In this document: one piece after another, positions 25,609 through 34,484 of the stretch
Numbering within the stretch: position 1 is the stretch's first letter
Layout of the letters: each line of letters begins with the position of its first letter
Origin: Phycisphaerae bacterium
Lineage (GTDB): Bacteria > Planctomycetota > Phycisphaerae > UBA1845 > Fen-1342
Reading direction: 5' to 3'
DNA length: 64,000 nt
NCBI GenBank assembly: GCA_030428945.1
Contig: JAUIEC010000006.1
Location: 186,001-250,000 of the forward strand
Translations under genes and position numbers: made by a program
Notes under the pieces: generated by a model
The model's database searches: none
Seen by the model: the letters and a program-made list of their open reading frames with translations, nothing else
What the model was told of the DNA's origin: nothing

Positions 25609-26466
25609 TCAGGACTTCATCTGGTGAACAAAACCAACGAGATGATCAAGACGGTCGCAGTGCGCCGTATAAGACATCCGAGACCGGATCGAGTGGTCCA
25701 GCGCCTGGCCGCCCACCACCAGCGCCGCGCCCGCCTCCTGCGTCGCCGCCCGCAACCGCGCGAAGTCCGCCACGAACGAATCCCGGTCAGAAATCGTCGT
25801 CACACTGACCCAGACCAGCCCCGGCCGCACCCGTCGCGTCGCCGCCACCAGCGTGTCCAGCGGCAGATCACTCCCCAGCGACTCGGCCCGCCAACCCAAC
25901 TCGCGGAGCGTGACAGCGACCGTCTGCGTCGGCAGGCAGTACGGGTCCCCCGACGGCGCTCCACCCAACGCCACCGGGGCGTCAGGTCCCGGCTCCGGAA
26001 GCAAACGCCCAAGCTGACGCAGCGCGCACTTGCAGATCTCGCACGCCCGCCGCTCCTCGTAAACCTCGAGGGCCCCCTCCTCCCAGCGCTGCCCGATGCA
26101 CGCAAACGCCGCCCGCACAATCTCGTCGCAGATCTCGCGGGCACTCTGCTTGGCCAGGTACAAGTCAAAGACGATCCGCCCGACCTGCACCTCCTCGCCG
26201 GCCACCAGCGCGTCCGTCAACTGACGCACCGCCCGACTGCACACCGTTCGCCCGTTACCGGTCGTGGCCGGCAGTCGCAGTACTTCCGGGTCGACAAGTT
26301 CCCGTCCGGTCTCGCGCAGAAACTGAATCACACCGCTGAGCGGAAGCCGCCGGTGCCCGCCACAGGTTCGCACATACGGCAGAACCCCCTTGTCGCACCA
26401 GCGCTTCAGAGACGCGGTGCTGACCCCGATGGCGCGGGCAACCTGATTGGGCGTAAGCTGATCCAT
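25609..26466 (-). CDS. MerR-type regulator with C-terminal B12-binding-like domain
   Basis: 285 residues from ATG 26466. The N-terminus is a MerR winged helix (LTPNQVARAIGVSTASLKRW, then the wing with RTCGGHRRL). It is followed by a helical region with Cys residues (RRACEICKCALRQL) and an alpha/beta domain like that of CarH/LitR (TVAVTLRELGWRAESLGSDLP, VWVSVTT, ALVVGGQAL). In photoreceptors of this type a His in an ExHxxG-like motif ligates cobalamin. Here the equivalent stretch APSGDPYCLPT has no His, so B12 binding by that mode is doubtful. An inverted repeat lies upstream of the start (26540-26554). Confidence 0.8.
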   Translation of the reverse strand: MDQLTPNQVARAIGVSTASLKRWCDKGVLPYVRTCGGHRRLPLSGVIQFLRETGRELVDPEVLRLPATTGNGRTVCSRAVRQLTDALVAGEEVQVGRIVFDLYLAKQSAREICDEIVRAAFACIGQRWEEGALEVYEERRACEICKCALRQLGRLLPEPGPDAPVALGGAPSGDPYCLPTQTVAVTLRELGWRAESLGSDLPLDTLVAATRRVRPGLVWVSVTTISDRDSFVADFARLRAATQEAGAALVVGGQALDHSIRSRMSYTAHCDRLDHLVGFVHQMKS

Positions 26467-26539
26467 GACACGGACTAACGTGCAAGAGTACGAGACGCGG
26501 ATTCCAGAACACATTACCTGTCAGTATTGTATAGAATCG

Positions 26540-26554
26540 CCACGCCAAGCGTGG
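26540..26554 (-). promoter_or_regulatory. Short inverted repeat upstream of the MerR-like gene
   Basis: Perfect CCACGC-CAA-GCGTGG repeat 74 nt upstream of the start of the MerR-like gene. On the minus strand a TACAAT hexamer (26531-26526) follows it and may be a -10 box. MerR-family proteins often regulate themselves from such a site, so this is a candidate operator. No matching -35 was found. Confidence 0.3.
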
Positions 26555-26659
26555 GAGTTCCTGCCGACATCCCGGCAAATGCAGGTTTTATGGACACTTA
26601 CGGAGATGCGCGCAGGGCCTTCGGCTGCACCGACCGCTCATCTCACCGTCCGCTGCCCG

Positions 26660-27052
26660 TTACCCCGCCTCGCTCAGGACGTGGTCTTCCACGTAGATCG
26701 GAACCTCGCTGGCCACCCCGAGCGCGATCGCATCCGACGGGCGGCTGTCGATCTCGATCAACTCCCCACTCTGCCGGACAACCAGCTTGGCAAAGAACGT
26801 CCCGTCCTGCAGATCGTTGATCACGATCTTCTCCAGGTCCCCCGAAAGCTGCTCGATCACGTTGGCCAGCAGGTCGTGCGTCAGCGGCCGCTGATACTGC
26901 ACGCCCTTGACGCGGCGATCGATCGCGTGCGCCTCGTACATGCCGATCACGATCGGCAGGTGCCGTTCACCGTTCCGCTCACGCAGCACGATCAACTGCA
27001 TCTCACGATTCTCGGCGATCACGATCTGCGCCAGGTCTACCCGGACTTCCAT
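26660..27052 (-). CDS. Bifunctional nuclease family protein (DUF151/BFN)
   Basis: 130 residues matching the BFN/DUF151 domain. It begins with a strand-rich region, followed by LPIVIGMYEAHAIDRR, RPLTHDLLANVIEQL, and the signature LVVRQSGELIEIDSRPSDAIALGV. Plant and bacterial members have been described as nucleases acting on RNA and DNA; many bacterial ones are uncharacterised. Cytoplasmic, single domain. A GGAGGAAG ribosome binding site precedes ATG 27052. It is transcribed toward the MerR-like gene, 194 nt away, and divergently from the OppA-like gene. Confidence 0.9.
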   Translation of the reverse strand: MEVRVDLAQIVIAENREMQLIVLRERNGERHLPIVIGMYEAHAIDRRVKGVQYQRPLTHDLLANVIEQLSGDLEKIVINDLQDGTFFAKLVVRQSGELIEIDSRPSDAIALGVASEVPIYVEDHVLSEAG

Positions 27053-27161
27053 CTGCTTCCTCCGGCCGATGCGCCCGAAAGGCTAGCTCTGCCGCCGACG
27101 TTCCGCAAACGATCGAACCCGTCGTTTGCCGAAACGCCCCCGGGTGCTACGCTAACACCCC

Positions 27162-28850
27162 ATGCTCCGCACCCTGCTGATCATAGTATGCGTTCCCGGC
27201 CTCCTGCTGGTCGGCCTGGCCGTCATGGGACAGCCGACCGCCCGGGCGGACTTCGTCGTCGCCTCCGACGCCCTCCGCACCGTCGACCCGCACAAAGTCA
27301 GTTGGCTCGACGAGATCCAGGTCGCCTCGGCCCTGTTCGAAGGACTCACCCGACCCGACCCCGTCACCCAGCAGGCCACCCCGGGCGTCGCGACCGCCTG
27401 GCAGGTCAGCGCCGATGGACGCGAGTACCGGTTTCAACTCCGCCCGGAAGCCCGCTGGTCCAACGGCGACCCGGTCACGGCCGCCGACTTCGTCTTCGCC
27501 TGGCAGCGGGTGCTCGACCCGGCCGTCCAGTCGCAGTACGCCAGCCTGCTGTTCGTGCTCGACGCCGCCGCGGAATACTACCAGTCGCGACTCGATGACC
27601 AGGCGGACAACGATCTCCCGCCCGAAGCACTCGGCGTCCGGTCCGCCGGTCCGCATGAACTGATCGTGCAACTGGCCGCCCCGTGTCCCTACTTCCTGGA
27701 CCTGACTTCGTTCCCGACCCTGGCCCCGGTGCACCGCCCGACACTCGAACGGTGGGCCTACCGCGACGGACGCGTTCTGCTCAAGACGCAGCACCTCTGG
27801 ACCCGCGGCGCCAACATCGTCACCAACGGCGCCTTCACCCTCGACCGCTGGGAGTTCAAGCGGCGGTTGTGGCTGACCGCCAGCCCGCACTACTGGGACC
27901 GGGCCACGATCGGCATCGACACGCTCGAACTGTTCATCTGCCCCGACCCCGCCACCGCGCTGATCGCTTACGAAACCGGCAGCATCGACCTGGTCCGCGG
28001 CCTGCAGCCCGAAGTCGCCCGAACCCTGCGCGACAGCGATCGGGATGACTTTCATCTCGGCGATCGACTGGCAACCTTCTTCTTCCGGATCAACTGCCAG
28101 CGCCCGGCCATGCAGAGCCCGCTGCTCCGCCAGGCACTGTCCCTCGCGATCGACAAGCCGATGATCTGCCAGCAGGTCCTCGGACTGGACGAAACCCCGG
28201 CCGACACGTTCGTGCCGCGCGGGGCCGTCGCCCAGATGGCCCGCCCCGGACCCGACGGCACACCCGTGCTCTACGCGCCCCCGGATGGTCTCGGCCACGG
28301 TCTGCCCTACGCGCAGCGCCTGGTCCTGGCCCGCGACCTGCTGGCCCGCAGCGGCTACGACCTGTCGCGCCCGATCGAACTGGCCTTCGCCGCCGATCCG
28401 GCCCTGCAGCGGCGGGTGGCCGAAGTGGTCCAGTCGATGTGGGAAGAAGGCCTCGGTCTGAAGGTCGAACTGCTGATGCAGGAGCGGACCGTGCTGAGCC
28501 AGCGGATCCGACAACTCGACTACGACATCGTCCGCAGCGACTGGTACGGCGACTACCTCGACCCGGCCACCTTCCTCGAGATGTGGCGCAGCGACAGCGG
28601 GCAGAACCGGACCGGCTGGAAGAATGCCGAGTACGACCGCCTGATCGACGCGGCCGCCCGGGAACTGGACCCCGCCCGCCGCTTCGCGATCTTCCGCGAG
28701 GCCGAGTCCCTGCTGTGCCGCGAACAGTTGCCGATCATCCCGATCTACCACAAGCGCGGCAACTACCTGCTCGGCCCGGGTTGGGCCGGCCTGCACGACA
28801 ACGTCCGCGACGTGCTCCCGATCCACCGGGCCCGACGCGCCGCGCGCTAG
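27162..28850 (+). CDS. Oligopeptide/dipeptide ABC transporter substrate-binding protein (SBP family 5)
   Basis: 562 residues. A signal peptide (about 1-29) is followed by the family 5 solute-binding fold: LRTVDPHKVSWLDEIQVASALFEGL near the start, FQLRPEARWSNGDPVTAADF, LRQALSLAIDKPMICQQVL in the middle, and WYGDYLDPATFLEMW near the C-terminal lobe. These proteins deliver peptides or similar solutes to Opp/Dpp permeases. No lipobox Cys is apparent. No permease or ATPase genes for this family are adjacent, so it is either an orphan binding protein or works with components elsewhere. Confidence 0.9.
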   Translation: MLRTLLIIVCVPGLLLVGLAVMGQPTARADFVVASDALRTVDPHKVSWLDEIQVASALFEGLTRPDPVTQQATPGVATAWQVSADGREYRFQLRPEARWSNGDPVTAADFVFAWQRVLDPAVQSQYASLLFVLDAAAEYYQSRLDDQADNDLPPEALGVRSAGPHELIVQLAAPCPYFLDLTSFPTLAPVHRPTLERWAYRDGRVLLKTQHLWTRGANIVTNGAFTLDRWEFKRRLWLTASPHYWDRATIGIDTLELFICPDPATALIAYETGSIDLVRGLQPEVARTLRDSDRDDFHLGDRLATFFFRINCQRPAMQSPLLRQALSLAIDKPMICQQVLGLDETPADTFVPRGAVAQMARPGPDGTPVLYAPPDGLGHGLPYAQRLVLARDLLARSGYDLSRPIELAFAADPALQRRVAEVVQSMWEEGLGLKVELLMQERTVLSQRIRQLDYDIVRSDWYGDYLDPATFLEMWRSDSGQNRTGWKNAEYDRLIDAAARELDPARRFAIFREAESLLCREQLPIIPIYHKRGNYLLGPGWAGLHDNVRDVLPIHRARRAAR

Positions 28851-28863
28851 GTGAGCAAGGACC

Positions 28864-28935
28864 GTAGGGTGCGTCATCGACGCGGCAGTCCGCGATCACA
28901 CCAGCCCCGGGCGTCCCAGGCGTCGATGCCGCACC
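28864..28935. repeat. 72-nt inverted-repeat element, copy 2 of 3
   Basis: gtagggtgcgtcatcgacgc at the left end and gcgtcgatgccgcacc at the right end, with an unconserved middle. It begins 13 nt after the stop of the OppA-like gene. Its ends match copies 1 and 3 exactly. Confidence 0.75.
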
Positions 28936-28983
28936 GCCCGGCCGGTGTGCCAGGCGGGCTCCGTACGTGGAATCGGAGTCGAA

Positions 28984-29124
28984 CGCAGTCCCCCACCCTT
29001 CCGCTCGCTGCGCTCGCTCAAGGGTAGGGCACCCATCGCAAGTAGGTGAGCAAGCGAGCAAGCGAGCAAGTGAGCAGGTGAGCAGGTGAGCAGGTGAGCA
29101 AGGGTAGGGCACCCATCGCAAGTA
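28984..29124. repeat. Mosaic repeat: dispersed unit, two 25-bp repeats and 7 x 8-bp tandem
   Basis: Three pieces are joined here. 28984-29018 is the inverted counterpart of 13157-13191. Then agggtagggcacccatcgca occurs twice (29021 and 29101). Between these, 29046-29101 holds seven 8-bp units of the type GTGAGCAA/GCGAGCAA/GTGAGCAG. Frames through it give Cys/Leu/Ser-rich junk peptides. With the element at 28864 it occupies the 322-nt gene-free stretch 28851-29172. Confidence 0.75.
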
Positions 29125-29172
29125 AGCAGTTGCGCACGGGCATCTATCGCGTCGACGGTCCGATCCACATCG

Positions 29173-30582
29173 TCACATCAACAGCAGGGCGACGAAGAAC
29201 AACGGGGCCGCCAGCAGCATCAGCAGGGCGCAGTACCCCATGAACTCGCGCGTGTTGACCCCGGTCAGGCCGATCAGCGGGATCGCCCAGAACGGCTGCA
29301 CCATGTTGGTCCACTGGTCGCCGTAACTGATCGCCATGATCGTCTGCTCGATCGGCAGGCCCAGGTTGCTCCCGGCCGTGCACATGATCGGGCCCTGCAC
29401 GATCCACTGCCCGCCTCCGGACGGAACGAAGAAGTTGACGATCCCCGCACTCAGGAACGTCGCCAGCGGAAACGTCGCCTCGGCCGCGACGCCCAGCTCC
29501 GCCGCCCACGCCGACGCGTCGACAAAGCCGGTCGAAATCGCGGCCGCCAGCCCCGTCCCCGCCATGATCCCCTGAATGCCGCTGTACAGCGGGAACTGCA
29601 GCACGATGCCGGTGATCGCCCGGCCACCCTCGGCCACCGCGGCCACGTATTCGAGCAGGTTCCGGTGCAGTGCCAGTCCCAGCACCAGGAAGACCGAGTT
29701 GACGAAGTTCAGATTGACGGCCCCGGCACCCTTACTGCTGACCTGGTCCAGCACGGCGATGCCCAGACCGACCGCCAGCAGCAGCGGCACGATCCGGCTG
29801 CGATTCAGCGCGGCCGCCAGTCCGCTGTGACCGTCGGCGGCCGCGTCGGGGGGCGGCAGGGCCTCGGGGTCCGGCGCGGCGGTCTCGTCCCGCCCGCGGC
29901 CTGCCATCATCCCGGCCACGGGGGGCAGCAGCAGGAACAGCGCGAGGGTCAGCCCGAGGTTGACCGGCGACAGAACGGTGCGGCTGACCGGGATCGGCTC
30001 GACCTGGTGGGCGGCGCCGTCGACCTGGATGACGACGCCTTCGCCGGCGACCTTGAGCGGGGCCGATCCGGACAGGCCGCCGTGCCAGATCATCATGCCG
30101 CAGTACGCGGCCGCGACGATCATCGCGGCGTTGCACGGAGCGCCGCGCTGGTTGAGGGTGCGGCGGACCTGCGTGGCCAGCAGTCCGCCGGCGATCAGGC
30201 CGAAGCCCCAGTTGATCCAGCAGCCGACGCAGGAGACCAGGGCGACGAGGCAGACGGCGCCGCGGTTGGTCCGCACGCCCCCGGCCAGCCAGCCGAGCAG
30301 GCGGGTCGCCAGCGGTGCTTTCGCCAGCCCGAAGCCGGTCAGCAGGACCACGCACATCTGCAGGGCGAAGGTCAGGAACCCGGGGTTCCAGAGCGCGGTG
30401 AACCAGATCCGGCCGACGGCCAGCGGACGCTGCGTCAGGGGCGTGTCGCGCAGGGCCTGTTCCTGGGGCAGGAGCATCGCCAGGGCCGCGACGAACAGGG
30501 TCAGCAGGCAGGCGAGCACCATCGGGTCGGGCTGAATGCGGCGATTGAGACGGGCGAAGAACTCGCCGAGGCCGGCCATCAT
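29173..30582 (-). CDS. atoE: AtoE-like short-chain fatty acid transporter
   Basis: 469 residues, polytopic with about twelve hydrophobic segments. Recognised by family stretches such as FTALWNPGFLTFALQMCVV, LVSCVGCWINWGFGLIAGG, GMMIWHGGLSGSAPLKVAG and NFFVPSGGGQWIVQGPIM. AtoE takes up acetoacetate and other short-chain fatty acids. The ato degradation genes are absent here. Start is ATG 30582, or the adjoining ATG 30579, with GGAG upstream. The gene lies 46 nt beyond the smpB stop on the same strand. The symbol is by family resemblance. Confidence 0.88.
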   Translation of the reverse strand: MMAGLGEFFARLNRRIQPDPMVLACLLTLFVAALAMLLPQEQALRDTPLTQRPLAVGRIWFTALWNPGFLTFALQMCVVLLTGFGLAKAPLATRLLGWLAGGVRTNRGAVCLVALVSCVGCWINWGFGLIAGGLLATQVRRTLNQRGAPCNAAMIVAAAYCGMMIWHGGLSGSAPLKVAGEGVVIQVDGAAHQVEPIPVSRTVLSPVNLGLTLALFLLLPPVAGMMAGRGRDETAAPDPEALPPPDAAADGHSGLAAALNRSRIVPLLLAVGLGIAVLDQVSSKGAGAVNLNFVNSVFLVLGLALHRNLLEYVAAVAEGGRAITGIVLQFPLYSGIQGIMAGTGLAAAISTGFVDASAWAAELGVAAEATFPLATFLSAGIVNFFVPSGGGQWIVQGPIMCTAGSNLGLPIEQTIMAISYGDQWTNMVQPFWAIPLIGLTGVNTREFMGYCALLMLLAAPLFFVALLLM

Positions 30583-30628
30583 GGGGAGCGCTCCTGAATC
30601 CGTCTGCGCGGGCCGTGCCTGGGCCGGC

Positions 30629-31093
30629 TCAGTACTTTCGCATGGCTCGTTTCATTTCGCGTTCGGCGTCGCGTTTCTTGTGGTCCTGGCGTTTGTCGTG
30701 GGTCTTCTTGCCGCGGGCGAGGCCGATGATGCACTTGGCCAGGCCGCGCTCGTTGAAGAAGATCCGGATCGGGATCAGGGTCAGGCCCTTCTGGGTGACC
30801 TGCTGGTGGAGTTTGCGGATCTCGCGTTTGCGGAGCAGGAGTTTGCGCGGGCGGGTGGGCTCGTGCTGGGCGTAGCCCGCCTGGGGGTAGGGCTGGATGG
30901 TGCAGTCCCGGAGGAAGACCTCGCTTCCCCGGACGACGGCGAAGGCCTCGGCCAGGGACGCCTTGCCGTCCCGTAAACTCTTGACTTCACTGCCGGTTAG
31001 GGCAATTCCGCACTCGAATCTCTCGAGGATTTCATAGTTGAAGGTGGCCTTCTTGTTCTTGATCACCGGCGTTGTTTGCGGCTGTTTGGCCAT
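30629..31093 (-). CDS. smpB: SsrA (tmRNA)-binding protein SmpB
   Basis: 154 residues, the normal size. SmpB carries tmRNA to stalled ribosomes in trans-translation. Conserved stretches are present: NKKATFNYEILERFECGIAL, GSEVKSLRDGKASLAEAF, RPRKLLLRKREIRKL, and the basic tail GLARGKKTHDKRQDHKKRDA ending in a short helix. Start ATG 31093 is set by the conserved N-terminus; the frame remains open upstream but into unrelated sequence. No tmRNA gene was found in the window. The gene is divergent from the ECF sigma factor gene with 117 nt between starts. Confidence 0.97.
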   Translation of the reverse strand: MAKQPQTTPVIKNKKATFNYEILERFECGIALTGSEVKSLRDGKASLAEAFAVVRGSEVFLRDCTIQPYPQAGYAQHEPTRPRKLLLRKREIRKLHQQVTQKGLTLIPIRIFFNERGLAKCIIGLARGKKTHDKRQDHKKRDAEREMKRAMRKY

Positions 31094-31210
31094 GGTAGAA
31101 TCCAATGGTAGTCGTCCCCGCGGGTGGGGACAATTTCTGCAACCGGCCCGGGTACCGATGGTATCAGAGGACGTGGCGAATGCACCACGGCCGGCCGAGT
31201 GAGAGCGTGC

Positions 31211-31813
31211 ATGACGCGAGCTGAAGAACGCAGGGTGATCGACCGCGCGAAGCGCGGGAACCCGGAGGCTTTCCGCCAGGTGGTGGAGGCTTACAAGGAT
31301 CGTCTGTACGCGTTCATCTGGAAGATGGTCCGGAACCACCACGAGGCGGAGGACATCTGCCAAGCCGCGTTCGTGAAGGCGTATCAGTCGCTGGCGAGCT
31401 ATTCGGACGCGTACGCGTTCAGCACGTGGCTGTTCACGATCGGTTATCGGATCTGTCTGAACCAGCTTCGGAAGAAGCGGGCTCTGTCGGGCGAGATGGA
31501 CTTCAGCCATATCGGCGGCCCGGAAGAGAGCGACGCCGCCATTTCGGTCGCCAACAGTGAGGAGGCCCGCCGGTTGCGGGACCAGGTCTGGGCGGCCGTG
31601 GACACGTTGACCCCACCGCAGAAGACCGCGGTGCTGTTGTTCTACAAGGAGAACAAGAGTTGTCAGGAGATCGGCCTGGTGCTTGGGATCCCGGCGGTGA
31701 CCGTCAAGAGTCACCTGCACCGGGCGCGTGCCAAGCTCAAGTCGGTGCTCGATCAGGAACTGGTTTCCAGTTTCCTCGACCTGGGCGATCTGCGCGACTC
31801 TCGTACGGCGTAA
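31211..31813 (+). CDS. ECF-type RNA polymerase sigma factor
   Basis: 200 residues with sigma region 2 (VVEAYKDRLYAFIWKMVRN, HHEAEDICQAAFVKAYQSL) and region 4 (LTPPQKTAVLLFYKENKSC, EIGLVLGIPAVTVKSHLHRA). Overall similarity is to the RpoE-like ECF group. It directs RNA polymerase to stress-type promoters. The zinc-finger anti-sigma factor gene starts 5 nt after the stop, the standard pairing for this group. Start ATG 31211. Confidence 0.93.
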   Translation: MTRAEERRVIDRAKRGNPEAFRQVVEAYKDRLYAFIWKMVRNHHEAEDICQAAFVKAYQSLASYSDAYAFSTWLFTIGYRICLNQLRKKRALSGEMDFSHIGGPEESDAAISVANSEEARRLRDQVWAAVDTLTPPQKTAVLLFYKENKSCQEIGLVLGIPAVTVKSHLHRARAKLKSVLDQELVSSFLDLGDLRDSRTA

Positions 31814-31818
31814 CGGCG

Positions 31819-32466
31819 ATGAATTGTCACGACGTAGAACAGTTCTTTGACGCGTTCCTCGACGGCGAGCTGGAAGGCTCGCTGCGGCTCGAGTTCGACG
31901 CCCACCGGCTGCGCTGCCGTGACTGCCAGCAGAAGCTGGCGCTGCTCGAAACCTGCACGCACATCCTGTCCGGCAGCGAGCCGCAGACGCCGGAATTGTC
32001 CGGCGATTTCACCGACAGCGTGATGGCCGCCCTCGAACAGCAGGCCCGCAGCGAACCCGTCACCGCCCGGATCCTCCACCGGATCTGGCCGGCGGTCGCG
32101 CTGCTTCCGGCCGCGGTCCTGCTGCTGCTGGCCTTCGTCGGTCCGCGCTTCGGCAGCGGAACGACGCAGCCGGACAACGCCAGCGCCACGACCGTGACCG
32201 ACCTGCAGACCATCCGCAACGCGATGGGAAGTCGCGTCGACCTTTACCAGCTCATCATGGGGGAAGCCGAACGCATCTGGTCGGCCAAGCACGACCTGAC
32301 CAGCGAAGCCCGCGCTCTGCCGTCCTACGTGATCAACCTGCTGCCCGCCCAGTCCGACCAGGGCTTCATGCCCAGCCCGTTCGAACTGCTGAACGTGCTC
32401 GCCCCGGGCACGGCCCCTGCCGAGAATCGCGATGCCCCAGCGGCCATCGACGAGTATTCGCTTTAA
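31819..32466 (+). CDS. Zinc-finger anti-sigma factor, membrane-anchored
   Basis: 215 residues. The N-terminal zinc-binding anti-sigma motif HxxxCxxC is seen in AHRLRCRDCQQKL, preceded by MNCHDVEQFFDAFLDGEL. One transmembrane segment lies at about 96-112 (VALLPAAVLLLLAFVG), and the outer part is a short unknown domain. It should hold the ECF sigma factor at the membrane until a signal releases it. The next gene starts inside its last 35 nt in another frame, so the three products are probably coordinated. Confidence 0.88.
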   Translation: MNCHDVEQFFDAFLDGELEGSLRLEFDAHRLRCRDCQQKLALLETCTHILSGSEPQTPELSGDFTDSVMAALEQQARSEPVTARILHRIWPAVALLPAAVLLLLAFVGPRFGSGTTQPDNASATTVTDLQTIRNAMGSRVDLYQLIMGEAERIWSAKHDLTSEARALPSYVINLLPAQSDQGFMPSPFELLNVLAPGTAPAENRDAPAAIDEYSL

Positions 32467-34354
32467 CCTGTTGCCGTTGCTGATATCGCTGCTGTTGCCG
32501 CTGGCCGCGCCGGCGCAGGAAGCGGCCGATCGCTCGCTCGCCCAGCATGTCCCGCCCGACGTCGGCATTTTCGCCGAACTGCGGGCCCCCGACGAACTGC
32601 TCACGATCCTCGCCGAACCGCGACTCTGGACCAGCCTGGCCGAGATCGCCGGCCAGCCCGCCCGCCCCGAAGAGACCCAGCGCTGGAAACAGATCATCGA
32701 GGACACCGTCCGGATGACTCCGCAGGCCGCCATCGAAGACCTCTGCGCCGGCGGCATCGCCTTCGTCGGCGCGGGCGTCGGGCGATCGCAGGACGCGGTT
32801 GTCATCACCCGGCCGAAGAACGCCCGCCCGGAGACGCTGATCGCCGGCTGGGACGCCCGCCGGGTCGAGATTGCCGGCACGCCGTCGACCTGGTGGCTGC
32901 GGCGGATCGGCGTCACGGTCCACCAGGACATGCTGATCTTCGGAGACCTGCTGCCGCCCAAGGGCATGTTCCGCCACGTCGCCGAGACGCTGCACGCCGA
33001 ACCGCGCCGCGGGCGACTGTCGGACGCGACCATCTTCAAGGCCCTGCGCCGCAAGCTGCCACCCAACCCGGACGGGCTGCTCTACGCCCGACTCGGAAAG
33101 ACAATCGCCACCACCCAGCCGGTTCGCCCGGCCTCGCTGCTGGTGGCCGATCACATCATGGTCGGGCTGCAGCGCGAAGGGCGACGATTGCACCTGACCG
33201 CGATCGGCGATCCCAGTTCCGGGACCGAACCCAGCCCCGGCGGTGCCCCGGCCGACGCGGCCCGCCTGCCGCGCGAAACGCTCTTCGCCTGGGAGGCGAA
33301 TGTCGACTACGCCCAGTTGGGCGCCCAGGTCGAGCGCCTCCCGGATGACCACTTCGCGCAACTGGCGCTGCGTCTGCTGCCGCCCGACGCGTCCCTGCCG
33401 CTGCTGCTCGAAAGCCTCGCCGGACGGACGACGCTCGCGCTCGGCCACGTGGCGCGACCGGCCGACTCCAGCCTGCCGCCGATCCCGGCCATCGGACTGA
33501 CCGTGGCGCTGTCGAATCCCGAGCAGGCCCGCTACTGCATCGAAGAGATGGCCGGCGCGTTGCAACTGCTGTACGGCTCGATGTCGCTGGCCCGCGGCCT
33601 GCCGGCCCTGCCGACCGCGACGACCCGCAAACTGGGCGGAGCCGAGATTCACGTGCTGGACCTGTCGGCCCTGCTGCCGGCCGATGACGAAACGCTGCGC
33701 GGCGCGCTGCGGATCAGTTGGACCGTCACGGACGAGACCCTGCTGCTGGCGACACACGACGCCTGGCTCGAGCAGATGCTGGCGGCCCAGCGGGGCGCCG
33801 TGCCGAACCTGGCGGGAACGCTGCAACTGGCACAGCGGGCGCCGACCTCGGCGGCCGGCAACGTGATCGTGCTGCAGGCCGGCGCCGTCAGCCGGATCGG
33901 CCAGACCTGGCTCGACTACCTGGCGCGGAATGACGCCGAGGTGCTGACCGAGAAGTGGTGGCGCGACCGGCAGGAGAGCGCGGGACGACTGGGCATCGAC
34001 GTCGCCCAGGATCGCACCGCCCGCTCGCTGACGATCCGTTCGGTCCAGCGGGGACGCCCGGCCGAGGGGTTCCTGAATCCGGGCGACGCGATCGTCGGCT
34101 GCAACGGGCGCCGCTTCCGCACCGATGAGCCGATCAAGGAGATCCGCGCGGCGATCGAGTCGCGCCCGGCGGCCCGCTGGGTCGAACTGCTGGTTGAGCG
34201 CGACGGCGTGCTGCTGCCGATCCGCGTGCCGCTGCCGTTCATCAACCCGGTCGACACGCTCCAGCGCCTGGTCGCGTTCGGGCGCGTCGCGGACGCCGTC
34301 GTCTACCACGACCAGGGCCCCTACGGACACCTGACCCTGCTGCTGTCCGAGTAG
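32432..34354 (+). CDS. Exported protein of unknown function with C-terminal PDZ domain
   Basis: 640 residues. An N-terminal signal peptide (hydrophobic core about 13-27, ending APAQE) is followed by a large domain with recurring phrases such as HVPPDVGIFAELRAPDELL that recalls DUF3352-like secreted proteins. A PDZ domain at about 510-610 contains GRLGIDVAQDRTARSLTIRS and GDAIVGCNGRRF. PDZ domains bind peptide C-termini, often in envelope stress sensing. No protease triad is visible. It overlaps the anti-sigma gene by 35 nt, so it may act in the signal pathway that controls the sigma factor. Confidence 0.75.
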   Translation: MPQRPSTSIRFNLLPLLISLLLPLAAPAQEAADRSLAQHVPPDVGIFAELRAPDELLTILAEPRLWTSLAEIAGQPARPEETQRWKQIIEDTVRMTPQAAIEDLCAGGIAFVGAGVGRSQDAVVITRPKNARPETLIAGWDARRVEIAGTPSTWWLRRIGVTVHQDMLIFGDLLPPKGMFRHVAETLHAEPRRGRLSDATIFKALRRKLPPNPDGLLYARLGKTIATTQPVRPASLLVADHIMVGLQREGRRLHLTAIGDPSSGTEPSPGGAPADAARLPRETLFAWEANVDYAQLGAQVERLPDDHFAQLALRLLPPDASLPLLLESLAGRTTLALGHVARPADSSLPPIPAIGLTVALSNPEQARYCIEEMAGALQLLYGSMSLARGLPALPTATTRKLGGAEIHVLDLSALLPADDETLRGALRISWTVTDETLLLATHDAWLEQMLAAQRGAVPNLAGTLQLAQRAPTSAAGNVIVLQAGAVSRIGQTWLDYLARNDAEVLTEKWWRDRQESAGRLGIDVAQDRTARSLTIRSVQRGRPAEGFLNPGDAIVGCNGRRFRTDEPIKEIRAAIESRPAARWVELLVERDGVLLPIRVPLPFINPVDTLQRLVAFGRVADAVVYHDQGPYGHLTLLLSE

Positions 34355-34484
34355 CCACCCAGCGAAGATCTCCCGGACTCCCCTCGCTCCGACGCGCCGT
34401 CGCGGAACGGCCCGATCGCCCGCGCCTGTCCCTGCGCGCGGATTCCCCCGATAATCGCGCCTGTCCGCAGGTGAGGCATCCCGC

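Noticed and set aside
31112..31129. Hairpin GTCCCC-N6-GGGGAC between smpB and the sigma gene
   Set aside because: A 6-bp stem in GC-rich DNA is common by chance, and no promoter can be placed around it. It may be an operator but I cannot support it.
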